Shown here: piece by piece, positions 1 to 8,692 of the stretch | How positions within the stretch are numbered: position 1 is the first letter of the stretch | Layout of the letters: each line of letters opens with the position of its first letter | Source of the DNA: Cellvibrio mixtus subsp. mixtus J3-8 | GTDB taxonomy: Bacteria; Pseudomonadota; Gammaproteobacteria; Pseudomonadales; Cellvibrionaceae | Assembly: GCF_000766945.1 (NCBI RefSeq) | Contig: NZ_KN266207.1 | Span: forward strand, 1,204,444 to 1,268,443 | Direction of reading: 5' to 3' | DNA: 64,000 nucleotides | Translations under genes and position numbers: made by a program | The notes under the pieces: model-generated | Database searches by the model: none | Seen by the model: only the letters and a program-made list of their open reading frames with translations | What the model was told of the DNA's origin: nothing

Positions 1-142
1 CTTCAAACCGTGTACGAAAATTTATTTTTACTACACTACCTTGTTGCAAAGACTCAGTGAATGTTTTTGCAGAAAGACTTGGCGCCGCGCATAGCAACGA
101 ACTTGTGGCAGCTGCAAAAAGATGAATCATATTTTTTTTCAT
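1..142 (-). CDS. Exported protein, probably outer-membrane protein (partial, N-terminus only)
   Basis: Reading leftwards from an ATG at 142 gives 47 residues before the window edge. The start has a GGAGA Shine-Dalgarno about 8 bases upstream. The N-terminus has two lysines, a hydrophobic stretch with small residues, and a likely signal-peptidase site after PSLSA. The mature part begins KTFTESLQQG and then alternates polar and hydrophobic residues, as in the first strand of an outer-membrane beta-barrel (alginate-export or porin-like families often begin this way). Export is well supported. The barrel assignment is an inference from very few residues, and the rest of the gene lies outside the window. 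Confidence 0.6.
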   Translation of the reverse strand, partial: MKKNMIHLFAAATSSLLCAAPSLSAKTFTESLQQGSVVKINFRTRFE

Positions 143-584
143 AGAGCCGTCTCCAGTTTTGGAAAATGTGTGTGGTTTTACGATCAACACCAATAACGAC
201 AATAAATATTTTTTAGCCAGGTTTTGTCATGCACTAAAAAAATCATTGATTTAAATTGAGAGTACAATACAGGTGTGACTGATCCCCACAGGAGCAAGGC
301 TTATGCCAATCGCTTTTTTAAAACAGCCTTTAAGGAGTAATTCATTATTAATCAAAGGGATATAATTTCTTAAAATTGAAATAGAAATTTTTTATTATTT
401 TTTCAATTGCTCTTTTATGGTGAGCCAGGAATGGGCAATGCGTCATTTGAAAACAAACATTAAAAATTTCACGCACAATTAAAACGCAACCTAATGCACA
501 GTATTTTTTTGACATGCACAATTAGATAGCAAAGCATGAAAACTTATTTGTTAAAACACAGGTGCCAGCCGAGAAAAATGTAAC
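143..584. other. Intergenic region without a convincing gene
   Basis: About 440 AT-rich bases between the exported-protein start and the glucosidase terminator. The left part must hold the promoter of the leftward exported gene. One very short reading frame is visible on the plus strand (ATG at 303, TAA at 363-365, 20 codons) with a GGAG about 8 bases upstream. Nothing else supports its translation. I see no RNA gene, repeat or mobile element here. Confidence 0.4.
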
Positions 585-614
585 AAAAAAGGCCGCTTGC
601 TTACGCAGGCGGCC
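585..614 (-). terminator. Rho-independent terminator of the GH3 glucosidase gene
   Basis: Read on the minus strand, a 10-bp GC-rich stem (GGCCGCCTGC with GCAAGCGGCC, one G-T pair) has a GTAA loop and is followed directly by six T residues. It lies about 20 bases after the glucosidase stop codon and is a textbook intrinsic terminator. Confidence 0.9.
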
Positions 615-633
615 TTGGCACAACGGTATCATC

Positions 634-3093
634 TCAGGCTATTCGAACTCCCACCCCTTTGGCTAATCCCTTTTCTATACGCACTTGAGAAAATGTCACA
701 TCCAGCTTGCCATTTGCAACCAAGGTGAACGGCTCAAGAATCAGCGCAAATAATTCTTGCGGTGTGCGCTTCAAGCCGAAATCCGTACCCGCATCGGGAT
801 AATCTTTTAAATCCACTAACAAAGTTTTCCATCCCTTGCCAGCTATTTCAGCAAGTTCGTTAGTAATCTCAACTTGCGAATGACAAGATGGACCGCAACC
901 TATACGCACCCACGCCTGAGCTTGTGGGGGAACATCAACCTTGATATCAAAAACCAAAGCAGAATCCGTTTCATAGTAATCACTTAATACCTGGCGATTG
1001 GGTGTTGATATCGCCACCAAACCTTCGCCTTCGCCGTTCCATACCGCACGGCGAGCATCTTCTTGAACATCTTTATCCACACAGCTGACGGTCAAAGTCG
1101 ATACGCTTGCAATATTGCCATTAAGCGCAGTGCGGTCGTTATTCTTGCCTTCAAGAATGATGCCGTAAATTCCCAAGGGGCGACGGTTAAATAATTCCAG
1201 AACATGGGAAGTTGCTTCAAAGCTGATTCCTTCTTCAGAAAGATCATCGCGCAATAAATCTTCTTCGCCGTACTTCAGGCCAAAACCATAAGCAAATAAT
1301 GGATCGTATTCTTTATCACCAATATTTAACGTTCCCTGATCAGGGCGTTTCGGCCAGGAAAAAGATAACTGCCCTTTTACCGGGTGGTTAATTTTGCCGT
1401 CTACCGTTTTAAAAATAACATCAGCAACACCAGCACCTTCTGTACCCGGTTGCCAGATAACAGCAAACGCATCTGAAGCATTGAGTTCACGATTGATCCA
1501 CATAGGGCGACCGGTCACAAACAGCGCTACAACCGAAATACCATCGCTCTTCAATTTTTTGAGCAATTCCAAATCAGAGGTATCGCCAGCTTTCAATAAT
1601 TGATGCTGGATATCGCCCTGCATTTCGGCATAAGGATCTTCGCCGAAAATGACGATGGCGACATCTGGCTTTTCGGTATAGGAGCCATCGATACTTAATT
1701 GCACCGAACCACCAGCTGCTGCAACAACAGATTCAATTCCCATCCACAACGTTGTTGCGCCAGGGAAATCAGCCATAGTATTACCTGTGCCCTGCCAGTT
1801 AATTGACCAACCCCCGGTTTGCTTACTGATATTGTCCGCACCATCGCCAGCCACCAGAATTTTTGCGTCAGGCGATAATGGCAATAAATTATTTTTATTT
1901 TTTAACAATACAATCGATTCACGCACCGCCTGACGTGCAACGGCGCGATGCTCTACAGCACCTAATAAATCATCGCGCCCCGCTAATGGACGAGAGGACG
2001 GCAAACCTTTTTCCCATAAATTCGCACGCAGTTTCACACGCAATACACGGCGCACCGCATCGTCTACACGACTCAAGGGAATTGTTCCATCCTGCGCTTG
2101 TGCAAGCGTGTTTCGATACAATTGTTTCCACTCAGGGTCCGGTACCATATAAATATCCAACCCGGCGTTCAACGCCTGGGGACAATTCAATGGGGTTGCA
2201 CCTGCAACAAAACCGTGGCCATTCCAATCGCCAACAACCAAACCGTCAAAACCCATTTGATCCTTCAATACATCCGTCAACAAATAACGATGCCCATGCA
2301 TATGCTCGCCATGCCAACTATTAAAAGAAGCCATTACCGTTTGCACGCCCGCTTCTATCGCACTGTAATAACCGGCCGCATGGATACGATACAAACTTTC
2401 TTCATCATCAATGCAGTTGCCGCGATCAATTCCATTGAGGGTTCCACCATCAGCGATAAAATGCTTGGCTGTCGAAATCACTTTATATTTGGACAGAAAC
2501 TCTGCGCTTTGCGCAACACCTTGCAATCCATTTACCATTTCACTGGCGTAGTCGCGCACCAGATCAGGATGTTCAGACCAGGATTCGTAAGTGCGCCCCC
2601 ATCGATCATCGCGCGCTACGGCAACAGTGGGAGAAAAGTCCCAATCAAGGCCAGTGACTGCAATTTCTGTGGCAGTGATGCGGCCAATTTCTTTAATCAA
2701 TTCCGGATTGCGCGTAGCCCCCAGGGCAATGTTATGCGGGAACAAGGTTGCACCAACAATATTGCCAACCCCATGGACCGCATCGGTGCCCCACATTATC
2801 GGAATCGCCAATTTGCCATCGCTATCATCCATAGATGCCTGGTAATAAGCATCTGCAATGGCTAACCAATCGGCAGCTTTTGAATAGCGATTACCATTGG
2901 GCACAGAGCCACCGCCATTAAGGACAGAACCAATGTGGTATTCCTTGACATCAGCAGGCGTTAAATGGCGAATTTCCGGCTGGATCAGTTGGCCAATTTT
3001 TTCTTCCAGGCTCATTTGCGCAAGCAAATCATCAATTTTTGCCTCAATCGCCGGGTCTTTTTTCACTTTACTGGTGATACTTGGCCACTGCAC
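634..3093 (-). CDS. GH3 family glucan 1,4-beta-glucosidase / exo-beta-glucanase
   Basis: Hydrolyses terminal beta-linked glucose from cello- or beta-glucan oligosaccharides. Numbered from an upstream ATG at 3108, the (alpha/beta)8 domain carries the KH substrate-binding pair (about 215-216), GTDAVHG around 107-113, and the nucleophile aspartate in VVGDWNGH (about 294). The second GH3 domain follows. The last ~190 residues resemble the galactose-binding-like C-terminal domain of ExoP-type enzymes. The ATG at 3108 has no ribosome-binding site, but the GGAGG just inside it is ideally spaced from a GTG at 3093, so I chose GTG (819 residues). No signal peptide is visible, so the enzyme may be cytoplasmic and act on imported cellodextrins. 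It is divergent from glucokinase across a shared operator region. Confidence 0.9.
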   Translation of the reverse strand: MQWPSITSKVKKDPAIEAKIDDLLAQMSLEEKIGQLIQPEIRHLTPADVKEYHIGSVLNGGGSVPNGNRYSKAADWLAIADAYYQASMDDSDGKLAIPIMWGTDAVHGVGNIVGATLFPHNIALGATRNPELIKEIGRITATEIAVTGLDWDFSPTVAVARDDRWGRTYESWSEHPDLVRDYASEMVNGLQGVAQSAEFLSKYKVISTAKHFIADGGTLNGIDRGNCIDDEESLYRIHAAGYYSAIEAGVQTVMASFNSWHGEHMHGHRYLLTDVLKDQMGFDGLVVGDWNGHGFVAGATPLNCPQALNAGLDIYMVPDPEWKQLYRNTLAQAQDGTIPLSRVDDAVRRVLRVKLRANLWEKGLPSSRPLAGRDDLLGAVEHRAVARQAVRESIVLLKNKNNLLPLSPDAKILVAGDGADNISKQTGGWSINWQGTGNTMADFPGATTLWMGIESVVAAAGGSVQLSIDGSYTEKPDVAIVIFGEDPYAEMQGDIQHQLLKAGDTSDLELLKKLKSDGISVVALFVTGRPMWINRELNASDAFAVIWQPGTEGAGVADVIFKTVDGKINHPVKGQLSFSWPKRPDQGTLNIGDKEYDPLFAYGFGLKYGEEDLLRDDLSEEGISFEATSHVLELFNRRPLGIYGIILEGKNNDRTALNGNIASVSTLTVSCVDKDVQEDARRAVWNGEGEGLVAISTPNRQVLSDYYETDSALVFDIKVDVPPQAQAWVRIGCGPSCHSQVEITNELAEIAGKGWKTLLVDLKDYPDAGTDFGLKRTPQELFALILEPFTLVANGKLDVTFSQVRIEKGLAKGVGVRIA

Positions 3094-3108
3094 GTTTGCA
3101 ACCTCCAT

Positions 3109-3632
3109 AGGTACTTAACTATAAAAATTAGGGAAATCTAGCTCCCACAAAGAAAAATCCGGACCATGCATTAAGCATAGGCTTTTAAATAAAGCCATGA
3201 AATGAACAGAAGTATCCCTGAGAAAATGGAGCCCGCCTCATTGCCAAACGGGGCTGCATTGGAACTCATTGTTATCACTGAGCCAGATTGAATGAATATA
3301 TTCTCTTATAAGACCAAGGTGCGCACATAAATGCCGTCTTGCACGTCCAGGCTGGCGAAAACTACTATTAATTGACAGCGCTGTCAACGGCATCTAAACC
3401 GAGGTTTATTTAACCTGGGAAATGGTCTCATAATTTAGTCTGATTGGCATCAAAATTAGCTAAGACCGCATCCAGCAAAGTACCGTCATGCTCCACATTG
3501 TAAATAAATGGAAGTTTAAAGCCGGTATTTAAAAGTGAATTTCCGCCTATTCTGTTTAATGGTATCCTCCCGCCTCTAACCATTACTACAAACACACCAT
3601 CCATAACTATTTGATCTTCTTTATAAAAGAAG
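3109..3632. other. Divergent control region between glucosidase and glucokinase genes
   Basis: About 520 bases with no gene. The main feature is the perfect palindrome at 3372-3387, described separately. The rest is AT-rich leader on both sides. No RNA gene or repeat was recognised. Confidence 0.5.
3372..3387. promoter_or_regulatory. Perfect 16-bp palindrome: candidate LacI-family operator over divergent -35 boxes
   Basis: TTGACAGCGCTGTCAA is a perfect inverted repeat with the central CG-containing core usual for LacI/GalR-family operators. Each half contains TTGACA, the ideal sigma-70 -35 hexamer, on opposite strands. A bound repressor would therefore cover the -35 elements of both outward promoters. 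The -10 hexamers 17 bases away on either side are weak (TAAACC, TAGTTT). The LacI-type regulator encoded at 4717-5748 is the obvious candidate to bind it. The binding is inferred. Confidence 0.6.
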
Positions 3633-3644
3633 TTGAGGAGTCAC

Positions 3645-4649
3645 ATGAGCCTGTTACTGGTTGCAGATATCGGCGGCACCAATGGCCGTTTCGGCCTGGT
3701 TGAGTTCGACGCAGAGAAAAATCGCGCGCGCGGAAAAATTAATTACACAGCAGAGCGCCAAATCACCCTTAAATGCGCCAATTACGCCGATATGGCGACG
3801 ATGATTAAAGCGTGTTGTGCCGAATTCGGAATCGCCATCCCTGACCATGGCTGCCTGGCAATTGCCGGCCCTATTGAAAATGGCCAAGCGGCCATGACTA
3901 ACCTGAACTGGAAGTTTTCAATCGAAGGGTTGCGCGACCAATTAGGCATGAAAACCTTGCATGTGATTAACGATTTTGCCTCCCTCGCCTACGCAGTCCC
4001 TTTCTTGCAAGAAAATGAATTGGTAACACTGTATGACTCCAATAAATCCAACCCGCATGCACCGATTGTTGTAATGGGTCCAGGTACAGGATTCGGGATG
4101 GCAGCACTGGTCCCCAACAACGGTAATTGGAACATTATTCCTACCGAAGGTGGCCATGCGAGTTTTGCTCCAACCAATGAAAAAGAATTGGATATCAAAT
4201 CCTTTTTATTGAAGGAACAAAACCATGTATCAGTTGAAAATATTTTATCCGGCGGCGGTTTGGTAACACTGTATCGCGCGCTTGCGCACAACGCAGGAGT
4301 AGAAGCAAAAGCATATACGCCTGCTGATGTAAGCACCAAAGGCTTGGCCGATGAAGATGATTTATGTCGTGAGGCAGTGTTAACGTTTTGCGATGTATTA
4401 GGTGAAGTCGCTGGTGATAAAGCGTTATCCCTCGGTGCTAAAGGTGGAGTTGTAATTGGCGGAGGAATTACTCCAAAACTGGTTGGACTTTTACCCGAAT
4501 CCCATTTCCTTGAGCGTTACAAAAACAAAGGCCCGATGGCAGGTTATGTTAGCGACATTTCCATTCGTCTGATTGTGAATGATAAAGCGGCATTAGTTGG
4601 CTCGGCGGCGTGGTTGATTAACAACACACCAGCCCTGAAAAATATTTGA
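3645..4649 (+). CDS. glk: Glucokinase
   Basis: Phosphorylates free glucose with ATP to glucose-6-phosphate in the cytoplasm. The 334-residue protein has the ROK/Glk fold markers: phosphate-1 motif DIGGTNGRFG at 8-17, LAIAGP at 71-76, catalytic aspartate in INDFAS (D110), GPGTGFG at 145-151, and the glucose-binding EGGH at 168-171. E. coli Glk is 321 residues, so length fits. An in-frame TTG lies 12 bases upstream, but GAGGAG at 3635-3640 points to the ATG at 3645. With the neighbouring glucosidase and permease it forms a route from cello-oligosaccharide to glucose-6-phosphate. Confidence 0.93.
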   Translation: MSLLLVADIGGTNGRFGLVEFDAEKNRARGKINYTAERQITLKCANYADMATMIKACCAEFGIAIPDHGCLAIAGPIENGQAAMTNLNWKFSIEGLRDQLGMKTLHVINDFASLAYAVPFLQENELVTLYDSNKSNPHAPIVVMGPGTGFGMAALVPNNGNWNIIPTEGGHASFAPTNEKELDIKSFLLKEQNHVSVENILSGGGLVTLYRALAHNAGVEAKAYTPADVSTKGLADEDDLCREAVLTFCDVLGEVAGDKALSLGAKGGVVIGGGITPKLVGLLPESHFLERYKNKGPMAGYVSDISIRLIVNDKAALVGSAAWLINNTPALKNI

Positions 4650-4668
4650 TCGAGGCGCGCTAGTAATC

Positions 4669-4700
4669 AAAAAAAATGCACCTTCAGGTGCATTTTTTTT
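4669..4700. terminator. Bidirectional terminator between glk and the LacI-type gene
   Basis: TGCACC-TTCA-GGTGCA is flanked by eight A residues on the left and eight T residues on the right. It can end transcription of the rightward glucokinase gene and the leftward regulator gene, which converge here. Confidence 0.88.
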
Positions 4701-4716
4701 GCAGACAGTTTCATCT

Positions 4717-5748
4717 TTAGTGTTTATCTTTAATTTTTATTAATGGGCCGGTGGAATCACGGACAATAATACTGGAACTCAACATACTTGCCGGCAATTG
4801 AATCTCGCGCCCTTTCAGCTGCTTTAATAACAGATCTGTGGCCTTCTTTGCCATTTGACGAATCGGTTGGCGAATTGTGGTTAATGATGGATAAATCTGA
4901 TGCGCAACCGGAGTATCGTCAAATCCTGCTACTGATAATTGCGCAGGAATTTTTACTCCTGATTGATGAGCAACCATCATAACACCTGCCGCCATGTCAT
5001 CGTTCGCAGCAAAAATCGCAGTGGGGCGCTGTGCGTGCTGCAATAATTTTTTCCCGCAAATTTCTCCGGACTCAAATGAGTTATCGCCTTGCTCCACCAA
5101 ATCTTTTATAAGTGGCAAATCATTTTCAATTAAAGCCGCTTTGTATCCTTCATAACGTAATGACATTGCACGGTGATCCGGGTGTCCACAAATAAAACCA
5201 ATTCGGGTATGACCCAATGCAATTAACTGGCAGGTCATATCGTATGACGCTTCCTCATCATTAGTTTCAACATACGGCGATAAGGATTTATATTCAGTGG
5301 GAGCAACACGGACAAACGGAATATTCATTTTCTTTAGCGAGTTAATGACCGTCATGTTGTCGGAGAGCGGCGGCGTTAGCATCACACCATCGACCCGTTT
5401 TTCCAAAATCAGATCCATTACTTCATTTAATACATTAGGGTCACGATGGATTGCGGGATGCACTAGCAATTCGTAACGCTGCGGGCGACAGATTTCCAGA
5501 ACACCTTCCTGAATATCCAATACATAGTGCGCACTTGGGTGTCCGTAAATAAGGCCTAATAGATAGGAGCGATTTCCAGCAAGGCTACGCGCCGATTGAT
5601 TGGGTCGATAATCCAACTCAGCAATAGCGGCTTCAACTTTTTCGCGGGTTGCAGGCCGTACATTAGGTTCATTATTTACCACTCGCGAAACCGTTTTAAT
5701 GGATACGCCTGCCAGAGCGGCTACATCATCAATCGTTGCTTTTGCCAC
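4717..5748 (-). CDS. LacI/GalR-family transcriptional regulator
   Basis: A 343-residue repressor-type regulator. Residues 1-50 are a LacI helix-turn-helix and hinge (ATIDDVAALAGVSIKTVSRV, then a YRPN hinge helix). The rest is a periplasmic-binding-protein-like sensor domain, including a GFDDTPVA motif near the C-terminus. The start is GTG at 5748, preceded by GAGG and AAGG sequences. Its position between glucokinase and the sugar permease suggests it controls this locus in response to a sugar or sugar phosphate. The palindrome at 3372-3387 and the half-site at 5871-5877 are candidate targets. The effector cannot be read from the sequence. Confidence 0.9.
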   Translation of the reverse strand: MAKATIDDVAALAGVSIKTVSRVVNNEPNVRPATREKVEAAIAELDYRPNQSARSLAGNRSYLLGLIYGHPSAHYVLDIQEGVLEICRPQRYELLVHPAIHRDPNVLNEVMDLILEKRVDGVMLTPPLSDNMTVINSLKKMNIPFVRVAPTEYKSLSPYVETNDEEASYDMTCQLIALGHTRIGFICGHPDHRAMSLRYEGYKAALIENDLPLIKDLVEQGDNSFESGEICGKKLLQHAQRPTAIFAANDDMAAGVMMVAHQSGVKIPAQLSVAGFDDTPVAHQIYPSLTTIRQPIRQMAKKATDLLLKQLKGREIQLPASMLSSSIIVRDSTGPLIKIKDKH

Positions 5749-5869
5749 TGCCTTAACCTCTTGGTTGAATTTATTATCGCTATCTCCTTGAAGCCAATAT
5801 TAAGTCGAATTGACAATAAGGTGCGTCACTGGTTTTTATTGGAAGGATTGTAATCGTGAAACAAACAAT

Positions 5870-5898
5870 GTGACAGCTTTATAGCCTTGGATTATAGT
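5870..5898 (+). promoter_or_regulatory. Sigma-70-type promoter of the sugar permease gene, with operator half-site
   Basis: GTGACA (5870-5875) and TATAGT (5893-5898) are separated by exactly 17 bases, each one mismatch from consensus. The -35 box sits in TGACAGC, which matches one half of the 16-bp palindrome upstream of glk. This suggests joint control by the LacI-type protein, which is inference. Confidence 0.6.
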
Positions 5899-6007
5899 AC
5901 CGCCGCTATTTCAGCCAGATTAAAGGGATCAACCAATCCCCCTGCCTGGCAACGATTAAAGACCATTACAACGACAAATCATTTATAACAACGAGGCAAT
6001 CACACTC

Positions 6008-7345
6008 ATGCAATCATCATCCAAAAAATACGGTCCCGCCTATGCGGCGGTTACAACGCTTTTTTTTGCCTGGGGCTTTATTACATCCTTAATTGATCCC
6101 CTGGTTGCTGCTGTAAAAGGCATTTTCAGTTTAACCGACCTGCAAGCACAGCTTAGCGCCTTCGCTTTCTTTATTGCTTACGGGGTAATGAGTTTCCCCG
6201 CAGCAGCCCTGCTATCCCGCTTCAAATCCGTTCCTACGATTTTGATTGCGTTGAGCATGATGATTGGGGGTTGCATTTTAATGTTGATCGCAGCGAATAT
6301 CGAAATTTATGAATTGGTTCTGGCAGGTTTATTCGTGCTTGCCAGTGGTATCACCGCATTGCAAGTAGCGGCAAATCCGTTGGCTGCTGCACTTGGCTCC
6401 CCCGAAGGTAGCCACTTCCGCTTAACCTTTAGCCAAACCTTCAATAGCCTTGGAACTTTTATTGGTCCGATTATTGGTGCAACACTTTTTCTGGAAGGTG
6501 TAGAAGTCAAGCACGGCGAAATTATTACTGCAGAAGTACGTGCGGAAGCATTAGCTGGTATAGACGCCGCTTATTTCTGGTTAGCAGGTATGATTGCCGC
6601 ATTGTTAGTGTTTTTCTTCCTGAGCAGGAATATTGTAGGTCAAGCAGCTCCAACGTCGTCTTCCTCAGGTAGAAGCATTGGCAGCATGTTGTCAGAAGCG
6701 TTCCAGTCCAAGTGGGCGATTTTGGGTGGATTGGCAATCTTCCTGTACGTGGGTGCAGAAGTTGCGATTGGAACCCAGATGGCGTTCTTCCTGAACTCGG
6801 ATTCAATCTGGGGGCATTCAGATGCAATTTTCGGCTTGCCATTTACCGGCCGCTTCTCTGATGGTGTTCCTGGTGTATCACTGCAAGAAGCCGCTGCATT
6901 AACAGCACTCTATTGGGGTGGCGCAATGGTTGGTCGCCTGATTGGTTCGGCTCTGTTAGCCAAAGTGAACGCGGCACTGTTACTTGCAACCTTCACTGGT
7001 GCAGCCGCTGCAATGTGCTTCTATGTATTTGCTGTTGGTGGTGTTGGCGCTGGCTTTGTTGCTATCGCAATTGGTTTGTTTAACTCAATTATGTTCCCGG
7101 TAATTTTCACACTAACGCTGGAGCGCTCAACTGCAAGTGCAGAAGCAACCTCAGGGTTTTTGTGTACAGCAATCATTGGCGGGGCATTCGTACCATTATT
7201 GGTAGGTTTTGTTTCTGGCCACAGCAGTTATATCACTGCGTTTATCGTACCTGCCTTGTGTTATGTCGCTTTGTGTGTTTTTGCCCTCAGCGCCAACAAA
7301 ACCCAAGCAACCAATAACGTCGCGGAAGTCGCTACTGGCCATTGA
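6008..7345 (+). CDS. FHS-family sugar:proton symporter (glucose/galactose or N-acetylhexosamine type)
   Basis: A 445-residue inner-membrane permease of the major facilitator superfamily with about 12 hydrophobic helices. The N-terminus (TTLFFAWGFITSLIDPLV) and the QVAANPLAAALG segment are typical of the fucose-galactose-glucose-proton symporter family that includes FucP, GluP and NagP. Next to a glucokinase, beta-glucosidase and LacI-type regulator, glucose released from beta-glucans is the likeliest substrate. Exact specificity cannot be told from sequence. The ATG follows a leader of about 100 bases after the predicted promoter. Confidence 0.87.
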   Translation: MQSSSKKYGPAYAAVTTLFFAWGFITSLIDPLVAAVKGIFSLTDLQAQLSAFAFFIAYGVMSFPAAALLSRFKSVPTILIALSMMIGGCILMLIAANIEIYELVLAGLFVLASGITALQVAANPLAAALGSPEGSHFRLTFSQTFNSLGTFIGPIIGATLFLEGVEVKHGEIITAEVRAEALAGIDAAYFWLAGMIAALLVFFFLSRNIVGQAAPTSSSSGRSIGSMLSEAFQSKWAILGGLAIFLYVGAEVAIGTQMAFFLNSDSIWGHSDAIFGLPFTGRFSDGVPGVSLQEAAALTALYWGGAMVGRLIGSALLAKVNAALLLATFTGAAAAMCFYVFAVGGVGAGFVAIAIGLFNSIMFPVIFTLTLERSTASAEATSGFLCTAIIGGAFVPLLVGFVSGHSSYITAFIVPALCYVALCVFALSANKTQATNNVAEVATGH

Positions 7346-7360
7346 TAACCTTCCATCCAG

Positions 7361-7381
7361 GCAGGCAGATCATCTGCCTGC
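7361..7381. terminator. Hairpin between the sugar permease gene and moaE
   Basis: GCAGGCAGAT and ATCTGCCTGC are perfect inverted repeats around one base. It lies between the convergent permease and moaE stops. T-runs on either side are poor, so termination is probable rather than certain. Confidence 0.5.
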
Positions 7382-7840
7382 TTATTCCCATCGCTTAGCC
7401 GCCTTATCATCTTTATCTTTTGATTCCACCCATCCAAAACTTCCATCCCTGCTCTTTTCCTTTTTCCAAAAAGGTGCGCTGGTTTTCAAAAAGTCCATCA
7501 AAAATTCTGCCGCCTGAAACGCATGCTCACGATGGGCGCTAGCGGTTCCTACAAAAACAATTTGATCGCCTAATTGCAAATCACCTATACGATGCACAAT
7601 ACGAGCAGACACTAATTGCCAGCGACGCCTTGCTTCATCCAATATCTGCTGAAGTATTTTTTCGGTCATTCCCGGATAATGCTCCAATGACAGTGAAGCA
7701 ATATTTTTTCCATCATTAAAATCGCGCACGCGCCCCACAAAAAAAACAACTGCACCTGCGGATACATCATTTGCAACCAGATCGGAATATTCCTGGCCAA
7801 CATCAAAATCATCTATCTGTACTGCTATAGAAAAAGCCAT
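7382..7840 (-). CDS. moaE: Molybdopterin synthase catalytic subunit MoaE
   Basis: Large subunit of molybdopterin synthase. It transfers sulfur from MoaD thiocarboxylate to cyclic pyranopterin monophosphate. The 152-residue protein has R39, K119 and K126 at the same positions as the active-site residues of E. coli MoaE (VGRVRD, LKTSAPFWKKE). It ends a moaC-moaD-moaE operon, with moaD 1 base upstream. The lysine-rich C-terminal tail is usual for the family. Confidence 0.95.
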   Translation of the reverse strand: MAFSIAVQIDDFDVGQEYSDLVANDVSAGAVVFFVGRVRDFNDGKNIASLSLEHYPGMTEKILQQILDEARRRWQLVSARIVHRIGDLQLGDQIVFVGTASAHREHAFQAAEFLMDFLKTSAPFWKKEKSRDGSFGWVESKDKDDKAAKRWE

Positions 7841-7841
7841 C

Positions 7842-8090
7842 TCAACCTCCTGTTACTGGAGGAAAAAAAGCAACCTCATCACCATCAGCCAATGCATGAT
7901 TACCTTTTACATAAGCATGATTGATCGCAACTAACAACTTCGTATTCGCCAATGCACTCTCCCAGGAAGGGTTTTGCAAAGACAAATGCTGCTTTAATTC
8001 AGAAAGCGTTTTAACTCGCTCGATAGAAACATCCAGTTTGGCCGTACCCAATTGCTCACGCAGTTGTGCGAAAAAAACAACGCGAATCAT
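7842..8090 (-). CDS. moaD: Molybdopterin synthase sulfur carrier subunit MoaD
   Basis: An 82-residue ubiquitin-fold sulfur carrier ending in the required Gly-Gly (PPVTGG), which is adenylated and thiocarboxylated. Its ATG overlaps the moaC stop codon by one base (TAATG), and it ends one base before moaE, so the three genes are translationally coupled. moaA and moaB are not in the window. Confidence 0.94.
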   Translation of the reverse strand: MIRVVFFAQLREQLGTAKLDVSIERVKTLSELKQHLSLQNPSWESALANTKLLVAINHAYVKGNHALADGDEVAFFPPVTGG

Positions 8091-8572
8091 TACACTCGCA
8101 CCTTACGCTGATAATGTCCGCGGCGACCACCGGATTTTTCCAATAAGCATACTTGCTCAATAAGCATTTCCATATCTACCGCCTTACACATGTCGTAAAT
8201 AGTCAACGCAGCAATACTCGCCGCAGTTAATGCCTCCATTTCCACTCCAGTCTGGCCAGTTAATTTGCAATAACTGGTAATTTCAATAGCGTTACTGTTT
8301 TCATCCAAAGCAAAATCTACTGCAACTTTGCTCAAGGCCAACGGATGGCACAATGGAATCAAATCCGAACACTTTTTAGCAGCCTGAATTCCCGCAATAC
8401 GAGCAACCGCCAATACATCACCTTTTTTCAACGAGTTTTGTTTAATTTGCTCCAACGTACCGGGCTTCATTAAAACCCGTGCAAATGCCCTCGCCTCACG
8501 CACACTGGGAGTTTTTTCGGAGACATCAACCATGTTGGCGTGCCCTTGTGCATCTATATGGGTAAGCGTCAT
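8090..8572 (-). CDS. moaC: Cyclic pyranopterin monophosphate synthase MoaC
   Basis: Converts 3',8-cyclo-7,8-dihydro-GTP to cyclic pyranopterin monophosphate, the second step of molybdenum cofactor synthesis. The 160-residue protein has the LIPLCHPL motif (H76) and YDMCKAVD with D127 and K130, matching E. coli D128 and K131. It is the first gene of the moaCDE operon and is divergent from dusA. Confidence 0.95.
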   Translation of the reverse strand: MTLTHIDAQGHANMVDVSEKTPSVREARAFARVLMKPGTLEQIKQNSLKKGDVLAVARIAGIQAAKKCSDLIPLCHPLALSKVAVDFALDENSNAIEITSYCKLTGQTGVEMEALTAASIAALTIYDMCKAVDMEMLIEQVCLLEKSGGRRGHYQRKVRV

Positions 8573-8692
8573 AACAAATTAATCCTGTGAGCCTGACTTG
8601 CCGTGCAGCAGCGTGTAAATAGGGTTATCATAAAACACCTGTAAAGATGACCGCAGTTTTTTATTTCCTATCAACAAAAATACCCGGATTAA

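Noticed and set aside
2098..2865. 255-residue plus-strand frame inside the glucosidase gene
   Set aside because: Antisense shadow of a clear GH3 enzyme; composition is not protein-like and no ribosome-binding site was seen.
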